Shown: positions 24,627 through 34,455 of the stretch, piece after piece
Position numbering within the stretch: position 1 is the stretch's first letter
How the letters are laid out: each line of letters starts with the position of its first letter
Translations under genes and position numbers: made by a program
Assembly: GCF_006538745.1 (NCBI RefSeq)
Contig: NZ_BJLR01000035.1
Location: forward strand, 1 to 64,000
Origin: Cellulomonas cellasea
GTDB lineage: Bacteria > Actinomycetota > Actinomycetes > Actinomycetales > Cellulomonadaceae
Length of the DNA: 64,000 nucleotides
Reading direction: 5' to 3'
Notes under the pieces: generated by a model
Databases searched by the model: none
What the model was told of the DNA's origin: nothing
Seen by the model: only the letters and a program-made list of their open reading frames with translations

Positions 24627-25847
24627 TCAGGGCTGCGCCGGACCGGCGACCTCGGCGCCGCCGGCGTCCGTCGTCGCACCGGGCCCCGGGGCGGGCGACG
24701 CCGTCGGGGTGCCGTTGGGGCTCGGGGCGACCGCCGCACCCGAGGGGGTCGACGCCGGGTCCAGCGGGTCGCGCAGCCGCGGCGCGATCGCGTCGCCCTC
24801 CGCGAGCACGAGGGACGGGGCCTTCGCGAACGGGGGCGGTGGTGTCCGCCCACCGCCCGGGAGCAGCCGCTCGCCGTCGTCGCGCCACTCGAACTCGGTG
24901 CTCGGCGCACCCGTCAGGGGGTAGACGTTCCAGCGCTCGCGCCCGTCCTCGTCGACGACCGGCAGGAACGACCACGGCTCGGTGAACCCGGGGAGCGCGA
25001 ACTCGTCGTACCCCTCGTCGAACGTGGTCCGCACGGCCCGGCCGCGGTCGTCGAAGACCTGGACGTCCTCGAGCGGGTTGCCCTCGGCGTCGTAGACGAA
25101 GAGGTTGCTCACGGGGACGCCGTCGACCACGACCCCGTCCTGCGGGGCGGGGCCCACGGTCTGCGACTCGTAGACCACCTGGACCCGCTCGGTGACCGCG
25201 CTCACGCTCGCGAGGACGGGCAGTGCCGCGAGCACGGCCACGACGGTCGCCACGCTGCGCACGCGCCGGCCGGCCCGGCCCGGCTGCCAGAGGCCGCGGC
25301 CCCATTGCACGCTCACGACCGTGAGCGCCACGAGGGCGACCCAGCCGCCGAACGAGCGGGGCATCCACACGAGCGCCTGCCCCGTCAGGAGGACCCGCAG
25401 CACCTGGTAGAGCACCCAGGCGCGGGCGAACCACGCGAGCGGCGTGACGCTGCGGGCGAACTCCTCGAACGGCCCCCACCACGGCTGCGGGCGCAGCGCA
25501 GCGAGGGCTCGGTCCCGCTGCTCGCGCAGCGCGCGCACCGGGCTGCGGAGCGCGTACCCCAGACCGCCGGCGCCGGTGCCCGACTCCGGCAGGCCGGCGG
25601 ACGTGCGCAGCTCGGCGGCGTACGCGGCGGGGTCCCCGAAGCGCCCGACGAGGTCGTGCGCCGGCACGCCCGCGCCGGCGCCGCCCGGGGCGTGCGCGTC
25701 CTGGTCGGCGAGGGCGTCCGCCAGGTCCGCCTCGAGGCCGTCCGTCAGGTCGTCGACCTGCTCCGGCGAGAGCCCGGCGAGATGGCGCCGCACCGCCGCG
25801 GCGTAGCCCGCCACGTCGGCCGTGCGGGTCCTCGTGCTGGCGCTCAT
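24627..25847 (-). CDS. HAAS-domain membrane protein partnered with PadR
   Basis: 406 residues from ATG at 25847, overlapping the PadR stop by 4 bases. Residues about 10-85 resemble the HAAS (HAA-type signalling, DUF1700) helical domain usually found downstream of PadR regulators (AAVRRHLAGLSPEQVDDLTDGLEADLADAL). Three hydrophobic segments lie at about 140-160, 168-185 and 200-225; the following domain of about 100 residues (YESQTVGPAPQDGVVVDGVPVSNLFVYDAEGNPL) is probably extracytoplasmic and the last 55 residues are Pro/Ala-rich. Seen features fit an envelope stress sensor that passes a signal to PadR; the actual signal is unknown. Confidence 0.85.
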   Translation of the reverse strand: MSASTRTRTADVAGYAAAVRRHLAGLSPEQVDDLTDGLEADLADALADQDAHAPGGAGAGVPAHDLVGRFGDPAAYAAELRTSAGLPESGTGAGGLGYALRSPVRALREQRDRALAALRPQPWWGPFEEFARSVTPLAWFARAWVLYQVLRVLLTGQALVWMPRSFGGWVALVALTVVSVQWGRGLWQPGRAGRRVRSVATVVAVLAALPVLASVSAVTERVQVVYESQTVGPAPQDGVVVDGVPVSNLFVYDAEGNPLEDVQVFDDRGRAVRTTFDEGYDEFALPGFTEPWSFLPVVDEDGRERWNVYPLTGAPSTEFEWRDDGERLLPGGGRTPPPPFAKAPSLVLAEGDAIAPRLRDPLDPASTPSGAAVAPSPNGTPTASPAPGPGATTDAGGAEVAGPAQP

Positions 25848-26176
25848 CGCACACCCTCCGTCGTCGTGAGCAGGCGCGACATCGTGCCCGCGAACTCGTG
25901 CCAGTCCTTGCGCTGCGCGTCGAGCATCGCCCGGCCCTGCGCGTTGATCCCGTAGTACTTGCGGTGCGGCCCCTCGTCGCTCGGCACGACGTACGAGGTC
26001 AGCGCGCCCGACGAGTAGAGCCGGCGCAGCGTCCCGTACACCGACGCGTCCCCGACCTCCTCGAGCCCCGACGCCCGCAGCCGCCGCACGACGTCGTAGC
26101 CGTAGCCGTCCTCCTCGGCGACGACCGCGAGCACGGCGACGTCGAGAACCCCCTTGAGCAGCTGGGTGGTGTCCAT
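25844..26176 (-). CDS. PadR-family transcriptional regulator
   Basis: 110 residues from ATG at 26176, preceded by GGAGGAGAGGACG. A short PadR (type 2) with winged helix: LKGVLDVAVLAVVAEEDGYGYDVVRRLRASGLEEVGDASVYGTLRRLYSSGALTS, then PHRKYYGINAQGRAML in the wing and dimer helix. PadR proteins repress their own operon until a ligand or partner releases them. Operon with the HAAS-domain membrane gene. A symmetric sequence overlapping the predicted promoter (26231-26253) is the likely operator. Confidence 0.93.
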   Translation of the reverse strand: MDTTQLLKGVLDVAVLAVVAEEDGYGYDVVRRLRASGLEEVGDASVYGTLRRLYSSGALTSYVVPSDEGPHRKYYGINAQGRAMLDAQRKDWHEFAGTMSRLLTTTEGVR

Positions 26177-26230
26177 CGCCGTCCTCTCCTCCGCGCGGGT
26201 CGCACCCTCCCGGGCTCCCGCAGTCGGCAC

Positions 26231-26253
26231 GGTACTACAGACTGCACAGTACC
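26231..26253. promoter_or_regulatory. Candidate PadR autoregulatory operator
   Basis: GGTACT and AGTACC form 6-bp inverted arms separated by 11 bases, 55 bases before the PadR start codon. The promoter-like TAGTAC on the minus strand lies inside the palindrome, so a bound repressor would block RNA polymerase. Confidence 0.45.
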
Positions 26254-26296
26254 TGCCAGAACGCGATACCCCGCGTGTCGGAGGACCCGGGCGCGA

Positions 26297-26330
26297 CGAC
26301 GGCACCGCACGCGGTCGTGCGGTGCCGTCG
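26297..26330 (-). terminator. Terminator hairpin after ppx
   Basis: CGACGGCACCGCAC at 26297-26310 pairs perfectly (14 bp) with GTGCGGTGCCGTCG at 26317-26330, loop of 6 bases. It closes the eno-ftsB-DUF501-ppx gene run. Confidence 0.8.
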
Positions 26331-26374
26331 AGGGTGTGTCGTGCGCGCCGCCCGGGCGGGAGCGGCGCCCGGGG

Positions 26375-27328
26375 TCAGCGCTCGGCTGCGCTCCAGGCGA
26401 TGCCGTCGAGGATGTCGTGCTCCGACGTCACGACGTGCGTGAGCTCTCCTCCGGCCGCGGCCACGTCGTCGCGCACGCGCGCCACGACGTCGTGCCACAC
26501 GAGCGCACCGGCGCCGATCACGTCGACGCGGCCCGGGTGCATGAAGCCGAGCTCCGCCCGCGACGCCCGGTCCCGCGCGAGGAGGTCGTCGCACGCGTCG
26601 AGCACGTCCCCGACCGGGAGGACCGAGCCGTCGATGCGCGCGGGGTCGTACTCGGCGAGACCCAGCGCGTGGGCCGTCACGGTCGTCACCGAGCCGGCCA
26701 GACCCACGAGCGTGACCGCCTTGCCGAGCGGCACGACCCTCGACGCGACGTCGAGCGCCGCGGCGACGTCGGCGCGCGCCGCGGCGATCTCGGCGGCGGT
26801 CGGCGGGTCGCTGCGCAGGTGCCGCTCGGTGAGCCGGACGCAGCCGACGTCCATCGAGTACGCCGCCTCGGGCGAGCCGGTGCCGAGCACGAGCTCGGTC
26901 GACCCGCCGCCGAGGTCCACGACCAGGAACGGCCCGGGGTGCCGGCCCGCGAGCACGCCCGTCGCCCCGCGGAACGACAGGGCCGCCTCCTCCTCGCCCT
27001 CGACGACCTCGGGCTCGACGCCCAGCGCGTCGCGCACGCCGTCGACGAAGTCCGCACGGTTCTCCGCGTCGCGCGACGCCGAGGTCGCGACGAAGCGGAT
27101 CCGCTCGACGCCCAGCTCCTCGCACACCGCGCCGTAGCGCCGGGCGGCGTCGAGCGTGCGTGCGAGCGCCTCAGGGGCGATCCGGCCCGTGCGGTCGACG
27201 CCCTGGCCGAGGCGGACGACCTCCATGCGCCGGTCCAGGTCCGTGAGGGTCCCGGCCTCGACGTCGACGTCCGCGACGAGGAGTCGGATGGAGTTGGTCC
27301 CGCAGTCGATGGCAGCCACACGCGTCAT
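26375..27328 (-). CDS. ppx: Exopolyphosphatase / Ppx-GppA phosphatase
   Basis: 317 residues, the short actinobacterial Ppx type. An actin/Hsp70-like fold enzyme that removes terminal phosphates from polyphosphate or pppGpp. Seen: phosphate 1 motif AIDCGTNSIRLLVADV at about 6-21, the ATSASRDAENR segment, phosphate 2 motif VVDLGGGSTELVLG at about 137-150, and GLAGSVTTVTA. ATG at 27328. Last gene of the conserved actinobacterial gene run eno, ftsB, DUF501, ppx (gap of 42 bases to DUF501). Confidence 0.94.
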   Translation of the reverse strand: MTRVAAIDCGTNSIRLLVADVDVEAGTLTDLDRRMEVVRLGQGVDRTGRIAPEALARTLDAARRYGAVCEELGVERIRFVATSASRDAENRADFVDGVRDALGVEPEVVEGEEEAALSFRGATGVLAGRHPGPFLVVDLGGGSTELVLGTGSPEAAYSMDVGCVRLTERHLRSDPPTAAEIAAARADVAAALDVASRVVPLGKAVTLVGLAGSVTTVTAHALGLAEYDPARIDGSVLPVGDVLDACDDLLARDRASRAELGFMHPGRVDVIGAGALVWHDVVARVRDDVAAAGGELTHVVTSEHDILDGIAWSAAER

Positions 27329-27370
27329 GGCGGCATCCTCGCACCCGTCGCCGCGCAGCGCCGCGCCCGC

Positions 27371-27943
27371 TCAGCAGGTGCAGCGGTCCGGGCGCCACGC
27401 GTCGCGCAGCATCACGAGCACCTCGTCACCCACCGGGTTGACCCCCGGCCCGGCCGCGAGCGCGTGCCCGACGAGCACGTGCAGGCACTTGACCCGCGTC
27501 GGCATGCCGCCGGCCGAGACCCCCGCGATCTCCGGCACCTCGCCGAGCGCCTCGCGGTCGCGCAGGTACGCCTCGTGCGCGCTGCGGTAGGCGCGCGCGA
27601 GCTCCTCGTCCTCGGCGAGCCGCGCCGTCAGCTCCTTCATGAGCCCGCTCGCCTCGAGCGTCGACACCGCCGCGACCGCGGGCGGGCACGTCAGGTAGTA
27701 CGTCGTCGGGAACGGCGTGCCGTCGTCGAGCCGCGGCGCGGTCCGCACGACGAGCGGACGGCCGCACACGCAGCGCGCGGCGATGCCGACGACCCCGCGC
27801 GGCGGGCGCCCGAGCTGCTCGGCGAGCACCGCGACGTCGGACTCCGCCACGTCGGGCGCGTCGGTCCGCGCGCGCGGGACGTCCGCGGCGGGCGGGTGGA
27901 CGGCGCTCGGGTCGTCGGTGCTGACGACGGGGATCTCGCTCAC
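27371..27943 (-). CDS. DUF501 domain protein
   Basis: 190 residues from GTG at 27943. Residues about 45-190 match DUF501: RPPRGVVGIAARCVCGRPLVVRTAPRLDDGTPFPTTYYLTCP, AGGMPTRVKCLHVLVGHALAAGPGVNPVGDE, with paired Cys (CVCG, TCP, KCLH, CTC) that could bind zinc. Function is unknown; it is conserved between ftsB and ppx in Actinobacteria. An in-frame GTG at 27964 would add 7 residues and cannot be excluded. The first 40 residues are low-complexity. Confidence 0.88.
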   Translation of the reverse strand: MSEIPVVSTDDPSAVHPPAADVPRARTDAPDVAESDVAVLAEQLGRPPRGVVGIAARCVCGRPLVVRTAPRLDDGTPFPTTYYLTCPPAVAAVSTLEASGLMKELTARLAEDEELARAYRSAHEAYLRDREALGEVPEIAGVSAGGMPTRVKCLHVLVGHALAAGPGVNPVGDEVLVMLRDAWRPDRCTC

Positions 27944-27989
27944 GGGGCGTCCGTTCGGGCTCACCCCCGCACGGTGCGAGGGTCGGTGG

Positions 27990-28730
27990 TCAGGGGGTCG
28001 GGGCCGGCTCGTCGCCGGCCGGCGCCTGCCCATTGTCCCCTGTCGCGGGCTCCGCCCCGTCCGACGTCGGCTCGAGCGCGGCCTCGCCCGCGATCCGCAC
28101 GGACTCCCAGACGACCGAGTACCAGGGCTGCGTCGAGTCGTCGCCCAGCACGGGCCCGCTCCCCTGCGCCGGGATCTCCGGGGCGGTCGGCTCGGGCACC
28201 ACCTCGGGGTCGCGCACGCGGTACGCCGTCTCGCCGGGCAGCACGAACGCGAGCCGGTCACGGGCCTGCGCGACGACGTACTGCTCGTCGTCCCACCGCG
28301 CGAGGTCCGCCTCGAGCTCCTCGTTGCGCTGCCGCGCCTCGACGACCTCCAGGTGCAGCTGCTCGAGCTCGACGCGCTGCGCGAGGTAGGAGCGCAGGGT
28401 CGGGAACACGAGGATGAAGGCCAGCAGGCTCACGACGCCGAGCACCATGACGCGGACCGTGAACAGGCGCGGCACGCGCACCTGGACGCTCTCGGTGCGG
28501 GGCACGCCGCGGGGTGGGGTCGCGGCGCCGCGCGACGCCGGGCGCGGCGACGACGGGCGGGTCGCCGCGCGCGGGGCAACGGGCGTCGAACCCGTCCGGG
28601 GCACGGGCGGACGCCCGCTCACGACACGGTTCGCCCCCGTGCGCGGCCCGCTCGGGCGCGACGCCGCTCCCCCGGCCCGCGGACCGGCACCCTTGCCCGG
28701 GCTCGGCGAGGCAGGGCGGCGGGGGGACAT
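27990..28730 (-). CDS. FtsB/DivIC-family septum formation protein
   Basis: 246 residues from ATG at 28730. A long Pro/Arg/Ser-rich cytoplasmic N-terminus (residues 1-90) is followed by one membrane helix (about 90-110) and an extracytoplasmic coiled coil at about 112-146 (LRSYLAQRVELEQLHLEVVEARQRNEELEADLARW), then DEQYVVAQARDRLAFVLPGETAYRV, the DivIC/FtsB hallmark. The acidic C-tail is disordered. It acts in the divisome with FtsL and FtsQ. No Shine-Dalgarno is seen, and CACAAT lies 6 bases before the ATG, so a leaderless transcript is possible. Confidence 0.9.
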   Translation of the reverse strand: MSPRRPASPSPGKGAGPRAGGAASRPSGPRTGANRVVSGRPPVPRTGSTPVAPRAATRPSSPRPASRGAATPPRGVPRTESVQVRVPRLFTVRVMVLGVVSLLAFILVFPTLRSYLAQRVELEQLHLEVVEARQRNEELEADLARWDDEQYVVAQARDRLAFVLPGETAYRVRDPEVVPEPTAPEIPAQGSGPVLGDDSTQPWYSVVWESVRIAGEAALEPTSDGAEPATGDNGQAPAGDEPAPTP

Positions 28731-28832
28731 GCGTCGATTGTGCCCCGGGGTCGGGGCTGCGCACGGCAGGCGGGCCGCTCGCCGTGTCCGTCACCCGTCC
28801 GTGGGAGCCGGGCACGCGGGAGGCCGAGCACG

Positions 28833-28869
28833 CCGGAGGCCGGCGACCACGTGGGTCGCCGGCCTCCGG
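28833..28869 (-). terminator. Terminator hairpin after eno
   Basis: CCGGAGGCCGGCGACC at 28833-28848 pairs perfectly (16 bp) with 28854-28869, loop of 5 bases. It is 51 bases past the eno stop. Confidence 0.8.
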
Positions 28870-28919
28870 GTGCCGTGGCGTCAGCCGCTCGCGCGGGCCG
28901 CCGCGTCAGGCGGTGGTGC

Positions 28920-30245
<1,326 letters not shown>

Positions 30246-30314
30246 GTGCCGTCCTGACGGAGCCGTGGTGGGACCTTTGACAGGTGGACACCCGGCGGCC
30301 CGCGCCGGACGCGC

Positions 30315-30352
30315 CGAACCCCCCGCCGGCAGGGCTCCGGGCGGGGGTTCGA
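30315..30352 (-). terminator. Terminator hairpin after pntB
   Basis: CGAACCCCC at 30315-30323 pairs with GGGGGTTCG at about 30343-30351, extended by GCC/GGC pairs. It lies about 60 bases after the pntB stop on the minus strand. Confidence 0.6.
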
Positions 30353-30410
30353 CGGGGTTTCGACGGGATCCGGGCAGGTGCGCCCCGGGCGCGCCACGGC
30401 GGGACGGCGG

Positions 30411-31856
30411 TCAGCCGACGTACGACTTGACCCCCGCGAGGATCTGCGCGAGGCCCTTCTTGGCGTCGGCCAGCAGCATGCTCGTCTTCGGGTCGCCGTA
30501 GAGCTCGTTGTCGAGCCCGGCGTACCCGTGCCCGAGCGAGCGCTTGATCACGACGATCGAGCGCGCGTGGTCGACGTCGAGGATCGGCATCCCCGAGATG
30601 GCGTTGCCCGGCCGGCGCGCCGCGGGGTTCGTGACGTCGTTCGCGCCCACGACGAGCGCGACGTCGGCGGTCTCGAACTCCGGGTTGACCTCGTCCATCT
30701 CGAGCAGCTGCGGGTACGGCACGTCGGCCTCGGCGAGCAGCACGTTCATGTGCCCGGGCATGCGCCCCGCGACCGGGTGCACGGCGTAGTACACCGTGAT
30801 GCCGCGGTCGGTGAGGAGCTGGCCGAGCTCGCCGCACTCGCGCTGGGCCTGCGCCGCCGCGAGGCCGTAGCCCGGGACGATGATGACCTTGCGGGCGTAC
30901 GCGAGCTGGATCGCGACGTCCTCGGCGCCGACGCGGCGGACCTCGAGGCCCTGCGGCCCGGCAGCGGCGTCACCGCCCGCGACCGCGTCGCCGGTCCCGA
31001 AGCCGCCGACCATGATCGAGAGCACCGAGCGGTTCATCGCCTCGGCCATCTGCTGCGTGAGGATCGCGCCGCTCGCCCCGACCAGGGCGCCGGCGATGAT
31101 CATGATCTGGTTGTCGACGACGAAGCCCGCCATCGCGACCGCGAGCCCGGTGAACGCGTTGAGCAACGAGACGACGACGGGCATGTCCGCGCCGCCGATC
31201 GGCAGCACCATGAGCACGCCGAACGCGAGCGCCGCGAGGACGACGACCCACAGCAGCCAGGTGCTCGGGCTCGCGATCACCACGACGCCGCCAACGACGG
31301 CCACCGCGGCCGACACGATGCTCGCGAGCCGCGAGCCGGGGAACGCGATGGGCGCACCCGAGACCCAGCCCTGGAGCTTCCCGGCCGCGACGAGCGACCC
31401 GGAGAACGTGACCGCGCCGATGACCACGTCGAGCACGACGGGCACCGAGACGCCCGCGGTCAGCGCGCCGTCGCCGTGCAGCCGCTGGAAGTCGACGATC
31501 GCGACGACCGCCGCCGCGCCGCCACCGACCGCGTTGAACACCGACACGAGCTGCGGCATCGCGGTCATCTGCACGCGGCGGGCGCCCACGAGCCCGGCGA
31601 GCGAGCCGACGACCGTCCCGGCCAGCAGCGCCACGCCCGCGAGCGGGACGACGCGGCCGTGGTCGCCGTCGCCCGCGAGCAGCAGGACGACGGTCGCGAG
31701 CACCGCCGCGGCCATGCCCGAGGCCGAGAGCAGGTTGCCGCGCCGCGCGGTCGCCGGGGACCGCATGAGGTGCAGGCCGAGCACGAACGTCACCGCGGCG
31801 CCCAGGTAGACGACCCGCACCAGGGTGTCGAGCAGGGGAAGGGCCTCGCCGCTCAT
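30411..31856 (-). CDS. pntB: NAD(P) transhydrogenase subunit beta
   Basis: 481 residues. Membrane beta subunit: about eight to nine helices in the first 280 residues (LVRVVYLGAAVTFVLGLHLM onward) with the proton path, then the NADP(H)-binding domain III with VIIVPGYGLAAAQAQRECGEL, HPVAGRMPGHMNVLLAEADVPY, VGANDVTNPAA and the C-terminal LGHGYAGLDNELYGDPKTSMLLADAKK. It uses the proton gradient to drive NADPH formation from NADH. ATG at 31856 overlaps the pntA2 stop by 4 bases. Confidence 0.96.
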   Translation of the reverse strand: MSGEALPLLDTLVRVVYLGAAVTFVLGLHLMRSPATARRGNLLSASGMAAAVLATVVLLLAGDGDHGRVVPLAGVALLAGTVVGSLAGLVGARRVQMTAMPQLVSVFNAVGGGAAAVVAIVDFQRLHGDGALTAGVSVPVVLDVVIGAVTFSGSLVAAGKLQGWVSGAPIAFPGSRLASIVSAAVAVVGGVVVIASPSTWLLWVVVLAALAFGVLMVLPIGGADMPVVVSLLNAFTGLAVAMAGFVVDNQIMIIAGALVGASGAILTQQMAEAMNRSVLSIMVGGFGTGDAVAGGDAAAGPQGLEVRRVGAEDVAIQLAYARKVIIVPGYGLAAAQAQRECGELGQLLTDRGITVYYAVHPVAGRMPGHMNVLLAEADVPYPQLLEMDEVNPEFETADVALVVGANDVTNPAARRPGNAISGMPILDVDHARSIVVIKRSLGHGYAGLDNELYGDPKTSMLLADAKKGLAQILAGVKSYVG

Positions 31857-32191
31857 CGCGCCGCTCCGTCCTCGGTCGGGGCGGCGTCCGCCACCGCGGC
31901 GGCCGGCCGGGGCCGAGCCTTGAACATCTCGAGCATCCGGTCGGTCACGACGTAGCCGCCGACCACGTTCATCGCGGCGAACGCGGCGGCGACGAACGTC
32001 AGGACGTACGCGAGCGGGTCGTCGGCGACGGCCGCGACGAGGATCGCGCCCACGAGGACGACGCCGTGGATCGAGTTCGCGCCGGACATCATCGGCGTGT
32101 GCAGCGTCGCGGGGATCTTGCTGATGACCTCGAAGCCGACGAGCAGCGCGAGGACGAACAGGGCCAGGTTGCTGAGCAGCTCGGCGCTCAT
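31853..32191 (-). CDS. pntAB: NAD(P) transhydrogenase subunit alpha part 2 (membrane)
   Basis: 112 residues from ATG at 32191 with GGAAGGGGAG before it, just 1 base after the part 1 stop. Three to four membrane helices: LLSNLALFVLALLVGFEVISKIPATLHTPMMSGANSIHG and VVLVGAILVAAV, YVLTFVAAAFAAMNVVGGYVVTDRMLEMF, all PntA C-terminal hallmarks. The split alpha subunit (PntAA plus PntAB) is the common actinobacterial form. The final 15 residues are Ala-rich. Confidence 0.94.
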   Translation of the reverse strand: MSAELLSNLALFVLALLVGFEVISKIPATLHTPMMSGANSIHGVVLVGAILVAAVADDPLAYVLTFVAAAFAAMNVVGGYVVTDRMLEMFKARPRPAAAVADAAPTEDGAAR

Positions 32192-32192
32192 C

Positions 32193-33428
32193 TCACTCCC
32201 CTTCCGGGAGGGTCGCGGGGGCGTCCGCATGCGCGGTCGCCGCGGGGGGCGGCGGCGCGACGGCAGCGGTGGCCGGGGCGTCGGTGCCGGGGACGCCGGC
32301 TGCGGCGGGGACGACGGCGGGCTCGGCGGGCCGGACCCACACCGCGCCGACGACCTCGTCCTGCGGGTCGAGCGCGAGCGCCCCGTCCCGGACGACGGCC
32401 GCGAGCAGCGCCGTGACGTTGCGGGCGTAGGCCGCGGACGCCCCGGTCGGCATCCGTGCGGGCAGGTCGCCGGCGCCGATGACCGTGACGCCGCCGTCGG
32501 TCAGGACCCGCTGGCCCGGCACGGAGCCGTCGACGTTGCCGCCGAGCGGGCCGGACGCGAGGTCGACGACCACCGAGCCCGGCTTCATGGCGGCGAGGGT
32601 CTCGGCGGTGACCAGCACGGGCGGGCGCCCGCCGGGCACCTGCGCCGTCGTGATGACCACGTCGAACGTGCGGATCTGCTGGCCGAGCTCGGCCTGCTGG
32701 ACGGCCTGCTCCTCGGGGGTCAGCGCGCGGGCGTACCCGCCCTCGCCCGCCCCGGCGGTCACGGACGTGCGCAGGAAGCCGGCGCCGAGCGACGTGACCT
32801 CCTCGCGGGCCGCGGGCCGGACGTCGTAGCCGCTGACCTGGGCGCCGAGCCGGCGCGCGGTCCCGATCGCCTGGAGGCCCGCCACGCCCGCACCGAGCAC
32901 GAGCACGGTCGCGGGGCGCGCGGTCCCGGCGGCCGTGATCATCATCGGCACGTACCGGCCGAACGCCTCGGCGGCGACGAGCGCGGCGCGGTAGCCCGCG
33001 ACGGACGCCTGCGAGCTGAGCGCGTCCATGGTCTGGGCCCGGGAGAGCGTGCGCGGGAGCAGGTCGAGCGACAGGACGACGACGCCGCGCCCGGCGAGGG
33101 CGTCGAGCCCCGCCCGGGCGTCGCCGCGCGCGTCGAGCAGCCCGATCAGCACCTGGCCCGGACGCAGCCGGTCGAGCACCGCGGGTTCGGGGCGGCGCAC
33201 CGCGAGGACGACGTCGGCCGCGGCGAGCACGGCGTCGAGCGAGTCGACCTTCGCGCCCGCGGCGACGTACGCCTCGTCGGGGTGGAACGCCCGCGCGCCC
33301 GCGCCGGACTCGAGGAGCACCTCGTAGCCGTCCGCGACGAGCCGGGTCACGACCTCGGGGACGAGCGCGACGCGCTGCTCCCCCGCTGCGCGCTCGACGA
33401 GCGCCGCCACGGTCAGTGTCGTCGTCAT
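32193..33428 (-). CDS. pntAA: NAD(P) transhydrogenase subunit alpha part 1 (NAD-binding)
   Basis: 411 residues. Soluble NAD(H)-binding domain I related to alanine dehydrogenase: GEQRVALVPEVVTRL near the start, DALSSQASVAGYRAAL, the Rossmann loop VLVLGAGVAGLQAIGTARRLGA, VVDLASGPLGGN and the GAGDLPARMPTGASAAYARN region. The last 60 residues are Pro/Ala-rich (VVPAAAGVPGTDAPATAAVAP), a spacer before the separately encoded membrane part. ATG at 33428. First gene of the three-gene operon, 133 bases from the mazG stop. Confidence 0.95.
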   Translation of the reverse strand: MTTTLTVAALVERAAGEQRVALVPEVVTRLVADGYEVLLESGAGARAFHPDEAYVAAGAKVDSLDAVLAAADVVLAVRRPEPAVLDRLRPGQVLIGLLDARGDARAGLDALAGRGVVVLSLDLLPRTLSRAQTMDALSSQASVAGYRAALVAAEAFGRYVPMMITAAGTARPATVLVLGAGVAGLQAIGTARRLGAQVSGYDVRPAAREEVTSLGAGFLRTSVTAGAGEGGYARALTPEEQAVQQAELGQQIRTFDVVITTAQVPGGRPPVLVTAETLAAMKPGSVVVDLASGPLGGNVDGSVPGQRVLTDGGVTVIGAGDLPARMPTGASAAYARNVTALLAAVVRDGALALDPQDEVVGAVWVRPAEPAVVPAAAGVPGTDAPATAAVAPPPPAATAHADAPATLPEGE

Positions 33429-33561
33429 GCGACCTCGCTCTCGCCCGTGCGGGCCGCCGCGCCTGTGCGCCGCAGCAGCCCGGCTGCCGTCCTCCTACGG
33501 TGACATCGTGGTGCCCGGCACGTCGCGCGACCCCGGACCTCCGTCCTGGGTAAGCGTTTTC

Positions 33562-34455
33562 CTACTGCGTCCCGGAAGACTGCTCGATCCGCTGGACCTG
33601 CTGCTCGATGCCCCGCACCGCGGCCCGCATCGCCGACTCGGCGTCGACGCCCAGCTCGTCGGCGGTCGCGACGAGCTCGAGCAGCCGGCGCCCGACCTCC
33701 GCCTCCTGCCACCCGGCCGCAGCCGGGTCCGCGGGCGAGGTGACCTGGGCGTCCGCGCGCCAGCCGGTCGCTGCAGCGCCGGTGAGCTCGAGACCAGCCC
33801 GCCGTGCCCGGCCGAGCACCTTCTGCCCCCGGGCGAGCGCACCGAGCGCGAGCGGGACGCCGTCGAGCACCGACGTCCGCTGCTTCTCCGCCCGCTTGAT
33901 CCGGTCCCACTGCACGTGCAGGTCAGCGGCGGGTGCGGCGGCCTCGGCAGGGGCGAAGTCGGGCGCGCCCGCTCCACCGTCCGGGCCGCGGAGGTCCGCA
34001 CCGGCCGCGGGGTCGGCGTCGTCCGCGCCACCTCCGCCCGTCCGGGCCGCGGCGTCGGTCCCGTTGGTGCCGTCGGTGCCGTGAGTGCCGTCGGTGCCGT
34101 GAGTGCCGTCAGCGCCGTCGGTGCCGAAGACGTGCGGGTGCCGCCGCACGAGCTTCGCGGTGATGCCGCGCGCCACGTCGTCGAGGTCGAACGGGTCGGT
34201 CGGGTCCTCCTGCGCGATGCGCGCGTGGAAGACGACCTGGAGGAGCAGGTCGCCGAGCTCCTCGCGCAGGTCGGCGCGCGAGCCGGCCTCGATGGCCTCG
34301 GCGACCTCGTAGGCCTCCTCGAGCGCGTACGGCACGAGGCTCGCGTGGGTCTGCTGCGCGTCCCACGGGCACCCGCCCGGCGAGCGCAGCCGGTCCATCG
34401 TGGCGACGAGCTCGCGCACCCCGTCCCCGGCGCTGCCCGCGCCCGCGGCGGTCAC
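33562..34455 (-). CDS. mazG: MazG nucleoside triphosphate pyrophosphohydrolase with internal repeat insertion
   Basis: 297 residues from GTG at 34455, overlapping the lipoprotein-gene stop (GTGA). MazG hydrolyses (d)NTPs to monophosphates and so cleans the nucleotide pool. Seen: LRSPGGCPWDAQQTHASLVPYALEEAYEVAEAIE with the metal-binding EExxE pattern and EELGDLLLQVVFHARIA; the second half has WDRIKRAEKQRTSVLDGVPLALGALARGQKV. Between RRHPHVFG (about 104-111) and the WDRIK segment sits an insertion of about 65 residues beginning with repeats of GTDGTH, then Gly/Ala/Asp-rich sequence. In ordinary MazG this linker is about 15 residues. Confidence 0.92.
   Translation of the reverse strand: MTAAGAGSAGDGVRELVATMDRLRSPGGCPWDAQQTHASLVPYALEEAYEVAEAIEAGSRADLREELGDLLLQVVFHARIAQEDPTDPFDLDDVARGITAKLVRRHPHVFGTDGADGTHGTDGTHGTDGTNGTDAAARTGGGGADDADPAAGADLRGPDGGAGAPDFAPAEAAAPAADLHVQWDRIKRAEKQRTSVLDGVPLALGALARGQKVLGRARRAGLELTGAAATGWRADAQVTSPADPAAAGWQEAEVGRRLLELVATADELGVDAESAMRAAVRGIEQQVQRIEQSSGTQ
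34054..34125. repeat. In-frame 9/18-bp repeats inside mazG
   Basis: Encodes GTDGADGTHGTDGTHGTDGT with multiples of 9 and 18 bases (GTGCCGTCG and GTGCCGTGA type units on the plus strand). A variable-length in-frame tract in the linker of MazG. Confidence 0.8.
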
